NCBI RefSeq assembly: GCF_900107745.1
Contig: NZ_FNRO01000013.1
Span: forward strand, 124,001 to 188,000
Source of the DNA: Variovorax sp. YR216
Lineage (GTDB): Bacteria > Pseudomonadota > Gammaproteobacteria > Burkholderiales > Burkholderiaceae_C
DNA length: 64,000 bases
Reading direction: 5' to 3'
In this document: in pieces, positions 52,081-60,124 of the stretch
Position numbering within the stretch: position 1 is the stretch's first letter
How the letters are laid out: each line of letters starts with the position of its first letter
Notes under the pieces: generated by a model
What the model was told of the DNA's origin: nothing
Database searches by the model: none
Seen by the model: the letters and a program-made list of their open reading frames with translations, nothing else
Translations under genes and position numbers: made by a program

Positions 52081-54108
52081 ATGGAAATCAAAGTCCTGGG
52101 TTCAGGGTGCAGCAAGTGCCGTAGCACGATCGGATTGATCGAACGGGCTGCCGACACCGCTGGCGTCCCAGTCGAGATCGTCAAGGTCGAGAGTCCCGAG
52201 GAGATCAGGCGGCTTGGCGTTCACACCACCCCCGCCGTCATGATCGACGGGGAGATCGTCCACAGTGGCGGCCTTCCCTCACACGACATCGTGCAAGGCT
52301 GGTTGAAGCCTCGTCCCAGGGCCATGGGATTTCTGAAGCACGTCACCCGGCATCTGTTCTTCACCGGCAAAGGTGGCGTCGGAAAAACGTCGCTGTCCAC
52401 TGCGGTCGCACTGGCGCTGTCGGATTCGGGCAAATCGGTTCTTCTCGTCAGCACCGATGCGGCATCGAATCTGGATGAGATGCTGGGCATCGAATTGCAC
52501 AACACACCCACGGCCGTACCTGGCGCGCGGGGCCTATTCGTTCTGAACATCGACCCTGACAACGCGGCCGAGTCCTATCGACAGCGGGTCTTGGCGCGGA
52601 TGGCCGCTGGCGCTGCCAGCGAAGCCGAACTCTCGATCGTGCGCGAACAGCTGTCGGGGGCCTGCACGACCGAGATCGCGTCCTTCGACGAGTTTGCCTC
52701 GCTGTTGTCCGACGGCGCCGAAGGCTTCGATCACATCGTCTTTGACACCGCCCCCACGGGGCACACGCTGCGCTTGCTCAGTCTGCCCAAGGCATGGAGC
52801 GGATTTCTGGATGGCAACGATCGTGGCGCCTCGTGCCTGGGTCCGCATTCGGGATTGAAGATGCAGGAGACGCGCTTCAAGACCGCGCTCGAGGCCTTGA
52901 GCAATCCGGCGCGCACCACGGTCGTTCTGGTGACCCGACCGGACAAGGGCGCAATCGCCGAAGCGGCGCGCACGTCGGAGGAGTTGCGTGCGCTGGGCCT
53001 GAACAACCAGCGCCTGGCCATCAACGGCGTGTTTCGCGCCAGCGACTCCACGGATGCGGTGGCGTGCGCTATCGAAGCCTTGGGCCGGCAGGCGCTCGCG
53101 GAAATGCCCGCGTCGTTGCAGGCGTTGCCCCAGGACAGCGTGTCGTTGCGAGCGTTCGACATGGTGGGTCTGCCTGCCTTGCGCGCGCTTCTCGGCGAAG
53201 GAGTCGCCCCGAACCCGTCTGGCGAGACCGCGACACCCGAAGACAAGGCCCCATTGCACGGCTTGGACGCCCTGGCGGACGAACTCGCCGCGGCCGACCG
53301 CGGGCTGATCATGGTGATGGGCAAGGGCGGCGTCGGCAAGACCACCGTGGCCGCCGCGTTGGCCCTTGGCCTGATCCAACGCGGCAAGTCCGTTCACCTG
53401 AGCACGACCGATCCAGCGGCTCATCTTTCGGCAACGCTGGAAGGCGAGGTGGCGGGCTTGCGTGTGGACCGCATCGACCCAAAGGCCGAAACCCAGCGCT
53501 ATGTCGACAAGATCATGGCAACCAGGTCGCCCGGTCTCGATGCGCAGCAGCAAGCCCTGTTGCTCGAGGACCTCCGGTCGCCGTGCACCGAAGAGGTGGC
53601 CGTCTTCCACGCCTTCTCACGCATCGTCAGCGAAGCGCGAACCGCCTTCGTGGTGCTGGACACCGCGCCGACCGGACACTCCCTGCTGCTGATGGATGCC
53701 ACAGGCGCTTATCACCGGCAGATGACGCGTGAGTTCGAAGGACATGGCAGCGCACGTGTCGTCACGCCCCTGATGAGGCTGCAAGATGCCGCGTACACGA
53801 GGATCATCCTGGTGACGCTGCCCGAGGTGACGCCGGTCTCGCAAGCTGCGGCCCTGCAAGATGACCTGCGCCGCGCCAGCATCGAACCCTATGCGTGGGT
53901 CCTCAACAAGAGCGTTCTGGCGGCGGGAACGCACGACCCGCTGCTTGCGGCGCGGCTCACCGGCGAACGCAAGCAGATGGAGCGCCTATCCGGCGGGTTA
54001 GCCAGACGGATCTTCACGCTGGCCTGGCAGGCCCGGCCGCCGATCGGATTTGCCGAGCTGTCCAAACTGACAGCCAAGAGAGAGCGTGCGCCGGTCGCGC
54101 GCACCTAG
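52081..54108 (+). CDS. thioredoxin-fold/ArsA fusion: tandem ArsA-type ATPase with N-terminal redox domain
   Basis: 675 aa. Residues 1-78 form a small thioredoxin/glutaredoxin-like domain (MTH895/TM0996 type) with C10-x2-C13 in GSGCSKC and a cis-proline region TTPAVMIDGEIV. Then two ArsA halves: P-loop 1 at 96-103 and P-loop 2 at 414-421 (GKGGVGKT), switch motifs DTAPTGHT and DTAPTGHS. The three metalloid-binding cysteines of ArsA are kept: C195 (SGACTTEI), C252 (GASCLGP) and C502 (SPCTEEVA). ArsA powers arsenite/antimonite efflux with ArsB, but no arsB, arsD or arsR is here. The thioredoxin domain could deliver or reduce the ligand, as ArsD does in classic operons. FNR-type promoter upstream; DUF302 gene downstream. 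Confidence 0.88.
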   Translation: MEIKVLGSGCSKCRSTIGLIERAADTAGVPVEIVKVESPEEIRRLGVHTTPAVMIDGEIVHSGGLPSHDIVQGWLKPRPRAMGFLKHVTRHLFFTGKGGVGKTSLSTAVALALSDSGKSVLLVSTDAASNLDEMLGIELHNTPTAVPGARGLFVLNIDPDNAAESYRQRVLARMAAGAASEAELSIVREQLSGACTTEIASFDEFASLLSDGAEGFDHIVFDTAPTGHTLRLLSLPKAWSGFLDGNDRGASCLGPHSGLKMQETRFKTALEALSNPARTTVVLVTRPDKGAIAEAARTSEELRALGLNNQRLAINGVFRASDSTDAVACAIEALGRQALAEMPASLQALPQDSVSLRAFDMVGLPALRALLGEGVAPNPSGETATPEDKAPLHGLDALADELAAADRGLIMVMGKGGVGKTTVAAALALGLIQRGKSVHLSTTDPAAHLSATLEGEVAGLRVDRIDPKAETQRYVDKIMATRSPGLDAQQQALLLEDLRSPCTEEVAVFHAFSRIVSEARTAFVVLDTAPTGHSLLLMDATGAYHRQMTREFEGHGSARVVTPLMRLQDAAYTRIILVTLPEVTPVSQAAALQDDLRRASIEPYAWVLNKSVLAAGTHDPLLAARLTGERKQMERLSGGLARRIFTLAWQARPPIGFAELSKLTAKRERAPVART

Positions 54109-54137
54109 ATCCCCACCCTTGCCGATGGAGGGCAACC

Positions 54138-54548
54138 ATGTACGGATTCACCACCACGCTGATCGACACATCGTTCGACGAAGCGCTCTCAAGGACGATT
54201 GCTGCGCTGAAGGCCGAAGGATTCGGCGTACTGAGCGACATCGATGTGCAACATGCCATGAAAGAAAAACTCGGGAAGGATATGGCGCCCTACCGCATCC
54301 TGGGCGCGTGCAACCCACCGTTGGCGCACCAGGCCCTTCAGGCTGTGCCCGACGTCGGCCTGCTCCTGCCGTGCAATGTGATCGTGCGCGAGGAGGCGGG
54401 CGGTCGGGTGGTGGTCGGCTTCCTCGATCCGCAGGTCATGGTCAACTTGGTCGGCGATCCCGCGGTCAAGGCTGTCGCCGACGAAGCCGAGAAACGGCTG
54501 CGCCGAGTCTGCCTGAGCCTCGGCGGCAGTGGGACGAATGCGGCGTGA
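54138..54548 (+). CDS. DUF302 family protein
   Basis: 136 aa from the ATG at 54138 behind GATGGAGG. DUF302 pattern: TTTLIDTSFDEALSRTIAALKAEGFGVLSDIDVQHAMKEKLG, YRILGACNPPLAHQAL and LLPCNVIVRE. The conserved cysteines C66-region (GACNPP) and LPCN may bind a metal or react with a thiol. It lies 29 nt after the ArsA fusion and is probably cotranscribed. The family is common in low-oxygen and heavy-metal loci but has no fixed function. Confidence 0.88.
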   Translation: MYGFTTTLIDTSFDEALSRTIAALKAEGFGVLSDIDVQHAMKEKLGKDMAPYRILGACNPPLAHQALQAVPDVGLLLPCNVIVREEAGGRVVVGFLDPQVMVNLVGDPAVKAVADEAEKRLRRVCLSLGGSGTNAA

Positions 54549-54662
54549 CGCACTATGCGGGTCGATGTTCCGAGCGATTGAGCGCGCTTCGGGTGTCGAA
54601 TGTACTGGGTCGAAGCCCGAGCATCGCGGGTGCTGGCGCGGCTGTGATCTCCGGCTCGAGGT

Positions 54663-55640
54663 CTACTCGGCCTTGGCGCCGGTGGCCTTGACCGCGGCGC
54701 CCCATTTGCGGGACTCGGAAGCGATCCAGTCGCCGAACTGCTCAGGCGTGCTCGCCACCACTTCGAACTCCATGTCGCGCAGCCGCGCCGTGATGTCCGG
54801 CGATTTCAGGATCTTCACCAGCTCGCGGTTGTAGCGCTCGATGACCGGCTTCGGCGTAGCGGCCGGAGCGAGCAGCCCGACCCATCCGGTCGCTTCCATC
54901 GTCGGATAGCCGAGTTCGACGAGCGTTGGAACGTTGGGCGCGCTCGGGAAGCGCTTGTCGCCGGTGGTGGCCAGAAGCTTCAATCGCCCCTGGGACACGA
55001 ACTGCTGGACGTTCCCCGGCACCATGAACGCGACATGCACGTTGCCTCCGAGCAGATCGGTGAGTGCCGGCGTCGCGCCCTTGTACGGTACGTGCGTGAC
55101 CTTGATGTCCGCGGCGGCCTTGAACATCTCCATGGTCAGGTGGGAAGCACTGCCCATCGAGACCGAGGCATACGAGTACTTCGCCGGATTCGCCTTGGCC
55201 TTGGCGATGAACTCCTTCGCGGTACCGAAGTCCGCCGCCGGACCTGCAACCAGGTACTGCGGCGACTTCACCGCAAGCGTGATCGGCGCCAGATCCTTCT
55301 GCGGGTCGAAAGGCATGTTGTCGAACAACGACTTGTTGATCGCCAGCGGTCCGTTGTAGCCGACCAGCAGCGTATGCCCGTCGGGCGGCGCCTTGGCGAC
55401 ATAGTCAGCACCGATGTTGCCGCCTGCGCCCGGCTTGTTCTCGACCACCACGGGCTGGCCGAGGGCCTCCTGCAGCTTCGGCGCGATGAGGCGCGCCAAC
55501 GCGTCGTTGGTGCTGCCGACGATCGGCACCACGATCTTGATGGGCCTGGTCGGAGCCCACTCCTCGGCACCCGCGTTCGATGCCAGGGCGGTTCCCAACA
55601 GCAGTCCCATTGCCACTGCGGCAGCGTTCCATCTGGTCAT
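54663..55640 (-). CDS. Bug/TctC-type substrate-binding receptor
   Basis: 325 aa. Signal peptide residues ~1-25 (ends NAGAEE), then RPIKIVVPIVGSTNDALARLIAPKLQEALGQPVVVENKPGAGGNIGADYV and HVPYKGATPALTDLLGGNVHV. The usual PxxPGGxxD strand is PIVGSTND, an altered ligand-loop sequence. Second of two Bug genes in tandem (18 nt apart) downstream of iclR; together with the oxygenase operon they may form one uptake-and-degradation system. Confidence 0.92.
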   Translation of the reverse strand: MTRWNAAAVAMGLLLGTALASNAGAEEWAPTRPIKIVVPIVGSTNDALARLIAPKLQEALGQPVVVENKPGAGGNIGADYVAKAPPDGHTLLVGYNGPLAINKSLFDNMPFDPQKDLAPITLAVKSPQYLVAGPAADFGTAKEFIAKAKANPAKYSYASVSMGSASHLTMEMFKAAADIKVTHVPYKGATPALTDLLGGNVHVAFMVPGNVQQFVSQGRLKLLATTGDKRFPSAPNVPTLVELGYPTMEATGWVGLLAPAATPKPVIERYNRELVKILKSPDITARLRDMEFEVVASTPEQFGDWIASESRKWGAAVKATGAKAE

Positions 55641-55658
55641 GGCAGTGTCTCCGGGGAC

Positions 55659-56660
55659 CTATTCGGGCTGGATGTTCGCGGCCTTCGCGACCTGCCCCCA
55701 ACGGGCAATGTCGCCGGCGATGCGCCTCGCCAACGCAGCCGCATCGGCATCGCCCGGATCCATGCCGAGCGCGTGCATCTTCTCGATCATGTCCTTGTCC
55801 TTGAGGATGTCGCCAACCGCTGCGCGCAGCTTGCCGAGCACCGGCGCCGGCGTGCCCTTGGGCGCCATCAGCGCGGTCCAGATCGGCGCGTCGTAGCCCG
55901 GGTAGCCGAGTTCCGCGATGGTGGGCACGTCGGGCAAAGCGGCGGAGCGCTTGGCGGTGGTGACCGCCAGCGCCTTGAGCTTGCCGCCCTTGACCTGCTG
56001 GATCACCGCGGGGCTGTCGAGCACGCCCGTCTGGATCTCGCCGCCGAGCACGCCGGCGACGACCGGGCCCGAGCCGCGATAGAGGATGTGGTTGAACTTC
56101 ACGCCCGCAGTCGATGAGATGGTCTCCGCCACGAGGACGAACGAAGTGGTCGGCGTGCCGTTGTCCAGCTTGCCGTCCTTCTGCTTCTTCGAGAACGCCA
56201 CGAGGTCGGCAAAGTTCTTCACCGGCAGCGAGGACGAAACCGTCACGACCAGCGGAAAGGAGCCGAGCAGCGCGATGGGCTCGTAGTCCTTCACCGGGTC
56301 GTACGGCAGGCTCTTCATCAGGATCGGATTGGTGGTCAGTCCGCCGCTGGACGACACGAGCAGCGTGTAGCCGTCGGGTGCCGACTTGGCAACGAAGTCG
56401 TTGCCGATCGCGGAGTTCGCGCCGGCCTTGTTCTCCACGATGAAGGTCTGCTTCAGCTTGTCCTGCAGCTTGGCGGCGAGCAGGCGCGCGAGGATGTCGT
56501 TGGTGCCGCCGGGCGCGAAGCCGACGACGATCTTGACGGGCTTGTCCGGGTAGTCCTGCGCAAAAGCGTGCGGGGGCGCGAACGAGATGAGGGTTGCGGC
56601 GAAGGCGGCGCTGAGTGCGCGCAGGACGAACCTGCGCGAGCGTGCCGAGGGCGTGTGCAT
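55659..56660 (-). CDS. Bug/TctC-type substrate-binding receptor
   Basis: 333 aa from the ATG at 56660; an in-frame ATG at 56717 lies inside a hairpin. Signal peptide ends AFAQD, followed by YPDKPVKIVVGFAPGGTNDILAR, KAGANSAIGNDFVAKSAPDGYTLLV and ILYRGSGPVVAGVLGGEIQTG. First of two tandem receptors; two GTCCR-N5-YGGAC palindromes lie upstream, so IclR probably controls it. Confidence 0.92.
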   Translation of the reverse strand: MHTPSARSRRFVLRALSAAFAATLISFAPPHAFAQDYPDKPVKIVVGFAPGGTNDILARLLAAKLQDKLKQTFIVENKAGANSAIGNDFVAKSAPDGYTLLVSSSGGLTTNPILMKSLPYDPVKDYEPIALLGSFPLVVTVSSSLPVKNFADLVAFSKKQKDGKLDNGTPTTSFVLVAETISSTAGVKFNHILYRGSGPVVAGVLGGEIQTGVLDSPAVIQQVKGGKLKALAVTTAKRSAALPDVPTIAELGYPGYDAPIWTALMAPKGTPAPVLGKLRAAVGDILKDKDMIEKMHALGMDPGDADAAALARRIAGDIARWGQVAKAANIQPE

Positions 56661-56701
56661 GGGCGATGTCTCCGTATCGGTCGGTGGGGTCGACGTGGCT
56701 C

Positions 56702-56726
56702 CGATCCGAGTCCACACCTCGGATCG
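56702..56726 (-). promoter_or_regulatory. stable hairpin in the leader of the Bug operon
   Basis: CGATCCGAG (56702-56710) and CTCGGATCG (56718-56726) are perfect 9-bp arms around a 7-nt loop, 42-66 nt before the Bug start codon. It lies just downstream of an IclR-type palindrome and could be an mRNA leader hairpin or a second protein site. Confidence 0.5.
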
Positions 56727-56729
56727 TCA

Positions 56730-56744
56730 GTCCATTTTATGGAC
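56730..56744. promoter_or_regulatory. IclR operator, site 1 (GTCCA-N5-TGGAC)
   Basis: Perfect palindrome, consensus GTCCR-N5-YGGAC, 70-84 nt upstream of the first Bug start codon. Confidence 0.7.
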
Positions 56745-56778
56745 AGCTTTTGATCTGCGTCAACTTTTTGAACATCGA

Positions 56779-56793
56779 GTCCGTGCAGCGGAC
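56779..56793. promoter_or_regulatory. IclR operator, site 2 (GTCCG-N5-CGGAC)
   Basis: Perfect palindrome, 49 nt from site 1 and 24 nt downstream of the iclR stop; upstream of the tandem Bug receptors. Confidence 0.68.
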
Positions 56794-56816
56794 AATCCGC
56801 AGACAGCCGACCGGGG

Positions 56817-57590
56817 CTACTTCGCAGGCGCGTCCGCGCTCCCGTAGCCCAGCATCGCCGAAAGATTCTTCGACTCCTCCAGGAGCAGCTTGGCGATGTG
56901 CTTCAGGCGTGTGCCGTCCAATCGGACTTCCGGGCCGAAAACGCCGAGAGACCCCGCCACCGCCGCATGCCGGTCGAAGAAAGGCACGGCCACCGACACG
57001 GCGCCGGGGATGAGTTCGCTGTGGCTGCTCGCATAGCCGCGCTTGCGCGTCTGCGCGAGCTCGTTCTGCAACTCCTTGACGTTGACGTTGGTGCCCTGCG
57101 CGAAGGCACGCAGCTCGTCTTCGCTGGCCCCCATGTACGCGAGGATCGCGCGCCCGGTCGCGCCCCGGACGATGCGCTCGGTGTAGCCCACGCCCCGCTT
57201 GAAGTTCAGCGGCTGCGGGCTGGGTAGCTCGGCCACGCACAGGCGCAGCTCACGTTGCGGCAAGAACATCGCCACCGTCTCGTTCGTGGTCTGCCAGATG
57301 CGGCGCAGCACCGGTTCGGCCAGCGCGGCGAGCTCGAGGCTCGATGTCCACACATGCGCCAGCCGCGCCACGGAAGGCCCGAGGCGGAACCGCTGCGGTT
57401 CGCCGACCGACACCAGGAAGCCGTTTTCCTCCAGTGTGTAGAGCAGGCGGTAAAGCGTCGGGCGCGAGAGATCCACGCGCTTGAGCAGCTCGGCGGGCGT
57501 CAGTTCGAAATCCTGCGGCGTGAACGCCAGAAGGATCTCCAGCGCGCGACCGACGGCGCGCACGTTTTCACTTTTCTCTGCGGTTGCCAA
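56817..57590 (-). CDS. IclR family transcriptional regulator
   Basis: 257 aa with a TTG start at 57590, fixed by AGGAG five nt upstream. N-terminal winged helix ALEILLAFTPQDFELTPAELLKRVDLSRPTLYRLLYTLEENGFLV; C-terminal IclR effector domain (TNETVAMFLPQRELRLCVAELPSPQPL, GATGRAILAYMGASEDELRAF, AVSVAVPFFDRHAAVAGSLGVFGP). It stands between two Bug receptors and a Rieske oxygenase operon; five copies of one palindrome flank it, so it likely controls both sides and itself. Effector probably an aromatic acid. Confidence 0.92.
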   Translation of the reverse strand: MATAEKSENVRAVGRALEILLAFTPQDFELTPAELLKRVDLSRPTLYRLLYTLEENGFLVSVGEPQRFRLGPSVARLAHVWTSSLELAALAEPVLRRIWQTTNETVAMFLPQRELRLCVAELPSPQPLNFKRGVGYTERIVRGATGRAILAYMGASEDELRAFAQGTNVNVKELQNELAQTRKRGYASSHSELIPGAVSVAVPFFDRHAAVAGSLGVFGPEVRLDGTRLKHIAKLLLEESKNLSAMLGYGSADAPAK

Positions 57591-57630
57591 GGGAACTCCT
57601 CCAAAGCTTGTTAAGGGTTGGGCCTCGATT

Positions 57631-57645
57631 GTCCGCTACACGGAC
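57631..57645. promoter_or_regulatory. IclR operator, site 3 (GTCCG-N5-CGGAC)
   Basis: Perfect palindrome 41 nt upstream of the iclR start codon; suited to autoregulation. Confidence 0.72.
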
Positions 57646-57667
57646 AGGTTGACCCAAATCTAATTGA

Positions 57668-57682
57668 GTCCATACAATGGAT
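57668..57682. promoter_or_regulatory. IclR operator, site 4 (GTCCA-N5-TGGAT)
   Basis: One mismatch to the consensus. Exactly 20 nt (two helical turns) before site 5, as expected for tetramer binding at the oxygenase promoter. Confidence 0.65.
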
Positions 57683-57687
57683 GCACA

Positions 57688-57702
57688 GTCCGCATAACGG
57701 AC
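57688..57702. promoter_or_regulatory. IclR operator, site 5 (GTCCG-N5-CGGAC)
   Basis: Perfect palindrome ending 17 nt before the reductase start codon. Its closeness to the start suggests repression, or activation with transcription starting inside the leader. Confidence 0.7.
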
Positions 57703-57718
57703 ACACTTGGAGACCACG

Positions 57719-58714
57719 ATGAGTTCAATCGTCCCCGTGACGCTGCTGTTTTCCGACGGTGTCGCCCACCGCCTGGAAGTGCCTTGCGGCAAGAAGATCG
57801 TCGAGGCAGCGAGCGAAGCCGGCCTGAATCTCCTGACCGACTGCTCCAACGGCCAATGCGGCACCTGCACCGCGCAACTGCTGTCGGGCGCGGTCGAGAT
57901 GGAGGACTACGACGCCTCCGTCCTTCCAGACGACGATCGGGATTCGGGCGCCGTGCTGCCCTGCGTATGCCGTGTCACCGGCGCCTGCGTGGTGGAATTT
58001 CCGTACGAGTCATCGGAGGCACTCGCCGGGGAAGCGCCGCCGATTCCCGGCGAGGTCGTCGCAGTTCGGCAAGTTGCCAGCGAGACGGTACTGCTCGAAG
58101 TTTCGATCCCGGAAGGCGTCCAGTTCGAGCCCGGGCAGTACGTGCGCATCCAGCCCGAGGGGACGGAGATCGCGCGCTCGTACTCGATGGCGAACATGCC
58201 CGGCAGCCACCACCTCGAGTTCTTCATCCGCCTCGTGCCGGATGGCGCGTTCTCCAGCTGGCTGGCCTCCGCCAAGGCGGGAGACAAGGTCGAGCTCAGC
58301 GTACCGCACGGCACCTTCTTCCTGCGCGACGAAGAGCGCCCTCGCCTCTTCGTCGCCGGCGGCACCGGCGTGGCGCCCTTTCTCTCGATGCTGCGCAGCA
58401 TGAGCGAGAAGGCGCGCGCGCAGCCGACCACCTTCCTGATCGGCGCCCGCACGCGCGGCCATCTCTTCGCGCTCGATGAACTCGAAGCCCTTCGCCAGAC
58501 GTCGCCGAACGTGCAGGTCAGGCTCGCTGTCGAGCAGGACGCCGACGCCGATTGCCACCACGGCTATGCGACCGACCTGATCGCCGATCTCGGCCTCGAC
58601 CCATCGACCCGCGTCTACCTGTGCGGGCCACCGCCCATGGTCGAAGCCGGCCGCAAGGCTGCCGAAGCGGCCGGACTGCCCCGGCAGGACGTGCTCTGCG
58701 AACGCTTCGCCTGA
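57719..58714 (+). CDS. oxygenase reductase component (plant-type 2Fe-2S/FAD/NADH, BenC-like)
   Basis: 331 aa from the ATG at 57719; the TTG at 57707 overlaps the TTGGAG ribosome binding site. Plant-type ferredoxin domain with C42, C47, C50 and C82/C84 (CSNGQCGTC), FAD domain with RSYSMAN, NAD domain with VAGGTGVAPFLSML and CGPPPMVEAG. It transfers electrons from NADH to the Rieske oxygenase encoded next, as BenC/AntC do in two-component systems; no separate ferredoxin is needed. First gene of the IclR-controlled operon. Confidence 0.92.
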   Translation: MSSIVPVTLLFSDGVAHRLEVPCGKKIVEAASEAGLNLLTDCSNGQCGTCTAQLLSGAVEMEDYDASVLPDDDRDSGAVLPCVCRVTGACVVEFPYESSEALAGEAPPIPGEVVAVRQVASETVLLEVSIPEGVQFEPGQYVRIQPEGTEIARSYSMANMPGSHHLEFFIRLVPDGAFSSWLASAKAGDKVELSVPHGTFFLRDEERPRLFVAGGTGVAPFLSMLRSMSEKARAQPTTFLIGARTRGHLFALDELEALRQTSPNVQVRLAVEQDADADCHHGYATDLIADLGLDPSTRVYLCGPPPMVEAGRKAAEAAGLPRQDVLCERFA

Positions 58715-58756
58715 ATTTCCCCGCCGCCCTCGCTCAACCTACCCACCGAGAAACCC

Positions 58757-60124
58757 ATGATTCCGATCACCACCGAATCCCGATACAACGCGATGATCAA
58801 CCTGCGCAAGGGCGAGATCAGTCGAGAGATCTTCTCCAGCAAGGACATCTTCGAAGAGGAGCTGGAAAAGGTCTTCACCCGCGCCTGGCTCTTCGTCGGC
58901 CACGAAAGCCAGATCCCGAACCCCGGCGACTTCTTCACATCGCGCATGGGCGCCGAGTCGGTCATCCTCGCGCGCGACAAGAAGAAGAAGGTCCACGTCT
59001 TTCTCAACTCGTGCCGCCATCGCGGCATGAAGGTGTGCCAGTACGACCACGGCAACACCCAGCTCTTCACCTGCCCGTACCACAGCTGGAGCTACACAAC
59101 CGAGGGCAAGCTCTTCGGCGTGCCGCAGTTCAAGAACCTCTACGAAGGCTGCCTCGACAAGGACGACTGGTCGCTCATCGAAGTGCCGAAGATGGAGATC
59201 TACAAGGGCACCGTCTGGGCGAGCTGGGACAAGGATGCGCCGGATCTCATGACCTATCTCGGCGATGCGAAGATGCATCTCGACCTCGCGCTCGATTGCC
59301 GTGATGGCCGCGAAGGCGGATCGGAAGTGCTCATCGGCGTGCACAAGTGGATCATCCCGTGCAACTGGAAGTTCGCGGCGGAGAACTTCCTCGGCGACAC
59401 CTATCACAACGTGAGCCACCGCTCGGTCGACATGATCGGCATCGGCCCCTCTGCCGAAGCCGGCGCCAAGGGCCGTCGGGACAACGAGCTGGAGAAAGCG
59501 CAGCATGTGTGGGTGAACTTCCCGGCCGGCCACGGCGTGCACAGCGCGATCATGCCGGAGACCTGGGAGTTCCTCGACACCTACCAGAACAACCCGGTCG
59601 TGGCCGAGTACTTCCGTGAGGCGCATGCCAAGCGCAAGGAACGACTGGGCGACGAGCGGCATCGGCTCGTGCCTTTCGTCGGCACCATCTATCCCAACGT
59701 CTCGTTCCACGGCAACCAGCCGCGCAACCTGTGCGTGTGGCATCCGCATGGCCCGGAATCGACCGAGGCCTGGCGCTTCTTCCTCGTGGATGCGGACGCA
59801 CCGCAGGAGGTGAAGGATTTCCTGCGCACCTACTACATGCGCTATTCGGGCCCCGCCGGCATGACCGAGCAGGACGACATGGAGAACTGGAACTACGCCA
59901 CCGCCGGCAGCCGCGGCGTGATCGCGAAGCGCTACCCCTACAACTACCAGCAGTCGCTCGGCAAGGTGCAGACCACCGGGCCGGTGGCCGGCAACGTGAG
60001 CCTGCAGGTGAGCGAGGAGAACCCGCGCCAGTTCTACCGCCGCTGGCGCGACTACATGAACGGCGCCGACTGGGACACGCTGCTCGGCCGCAAGGACAAG
60101 GAGCCGGCGAGCTTCGCCGCATGA
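58757..60124 (+). CDS. Rieske aromatic-ring hydroxylating oxygenase, alpha subunit
   Basis: 455 aa. Rieske ligands C86-x-H88 and C106-x2-H109 (CRHRG, CPYHSWSY); catalytic iron ligands H217 and H221 with bridging D214 (ENFLGDTYHNVSH). The sequence is nearer to the naphthalene/biphenyl-type alpha family by its GDTYH motif than to NagG. Substrate unknown: the associated SDR and later flavin monooxygenase suggest cis-dihydroxylation of an aromatic acid and further oxidation. Followed by an SDR gene with a 4-nt overlap. Confidence 0.9.
   Translation: MIPITTESRYNAMINLRKGEISREIFSSKDIFEEELEKVFTRAWLFVGHESQIPNPGDFFTSRMGAESVILARDKKKKVHVFLNSCRHRGMKVCQYDHGNTQLFTCPYHSWSYTTEGKLFGVPQFKNLYEGCLDKDDWSLIEVPKMEIYKGTVWASWDKDAPDLMTYLGDAKMHLDLALDCRDGREGGSEVLIGVHKWIIPCNWKFAAENFLGDTYHNVSHRSVDMIGIGPSAEAGAKGRRDNELEKAQHVWVNFPAGHGVHSAIMPETWEFLDTYQNNPVVAEYFREAHAKRKERLGDERHRLVPFVGTIYPNVSFHGNQPRNLCVWHPHGPESTEAWRFFLVDADAPQEVKDFLRTYYMRYSGPAGMTEQDDMENWNYATAGSRGVIAKRYPYNYQQSLGKVQTTGPVAGNVSLQVSEENPRQFYRRWRDYMNGADWDTLLGRKDKEPASFAA

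Noticed and set aside
56750..56763. FNR-like box TTGAT-CTGC-GTCAA between iclR and the Bug genes
   Set aside because: It lies between two IclR-type palindromes, has no well-placed -10 hexamer for either gene and the Bug genes have no low-oxygen context; likely chance.
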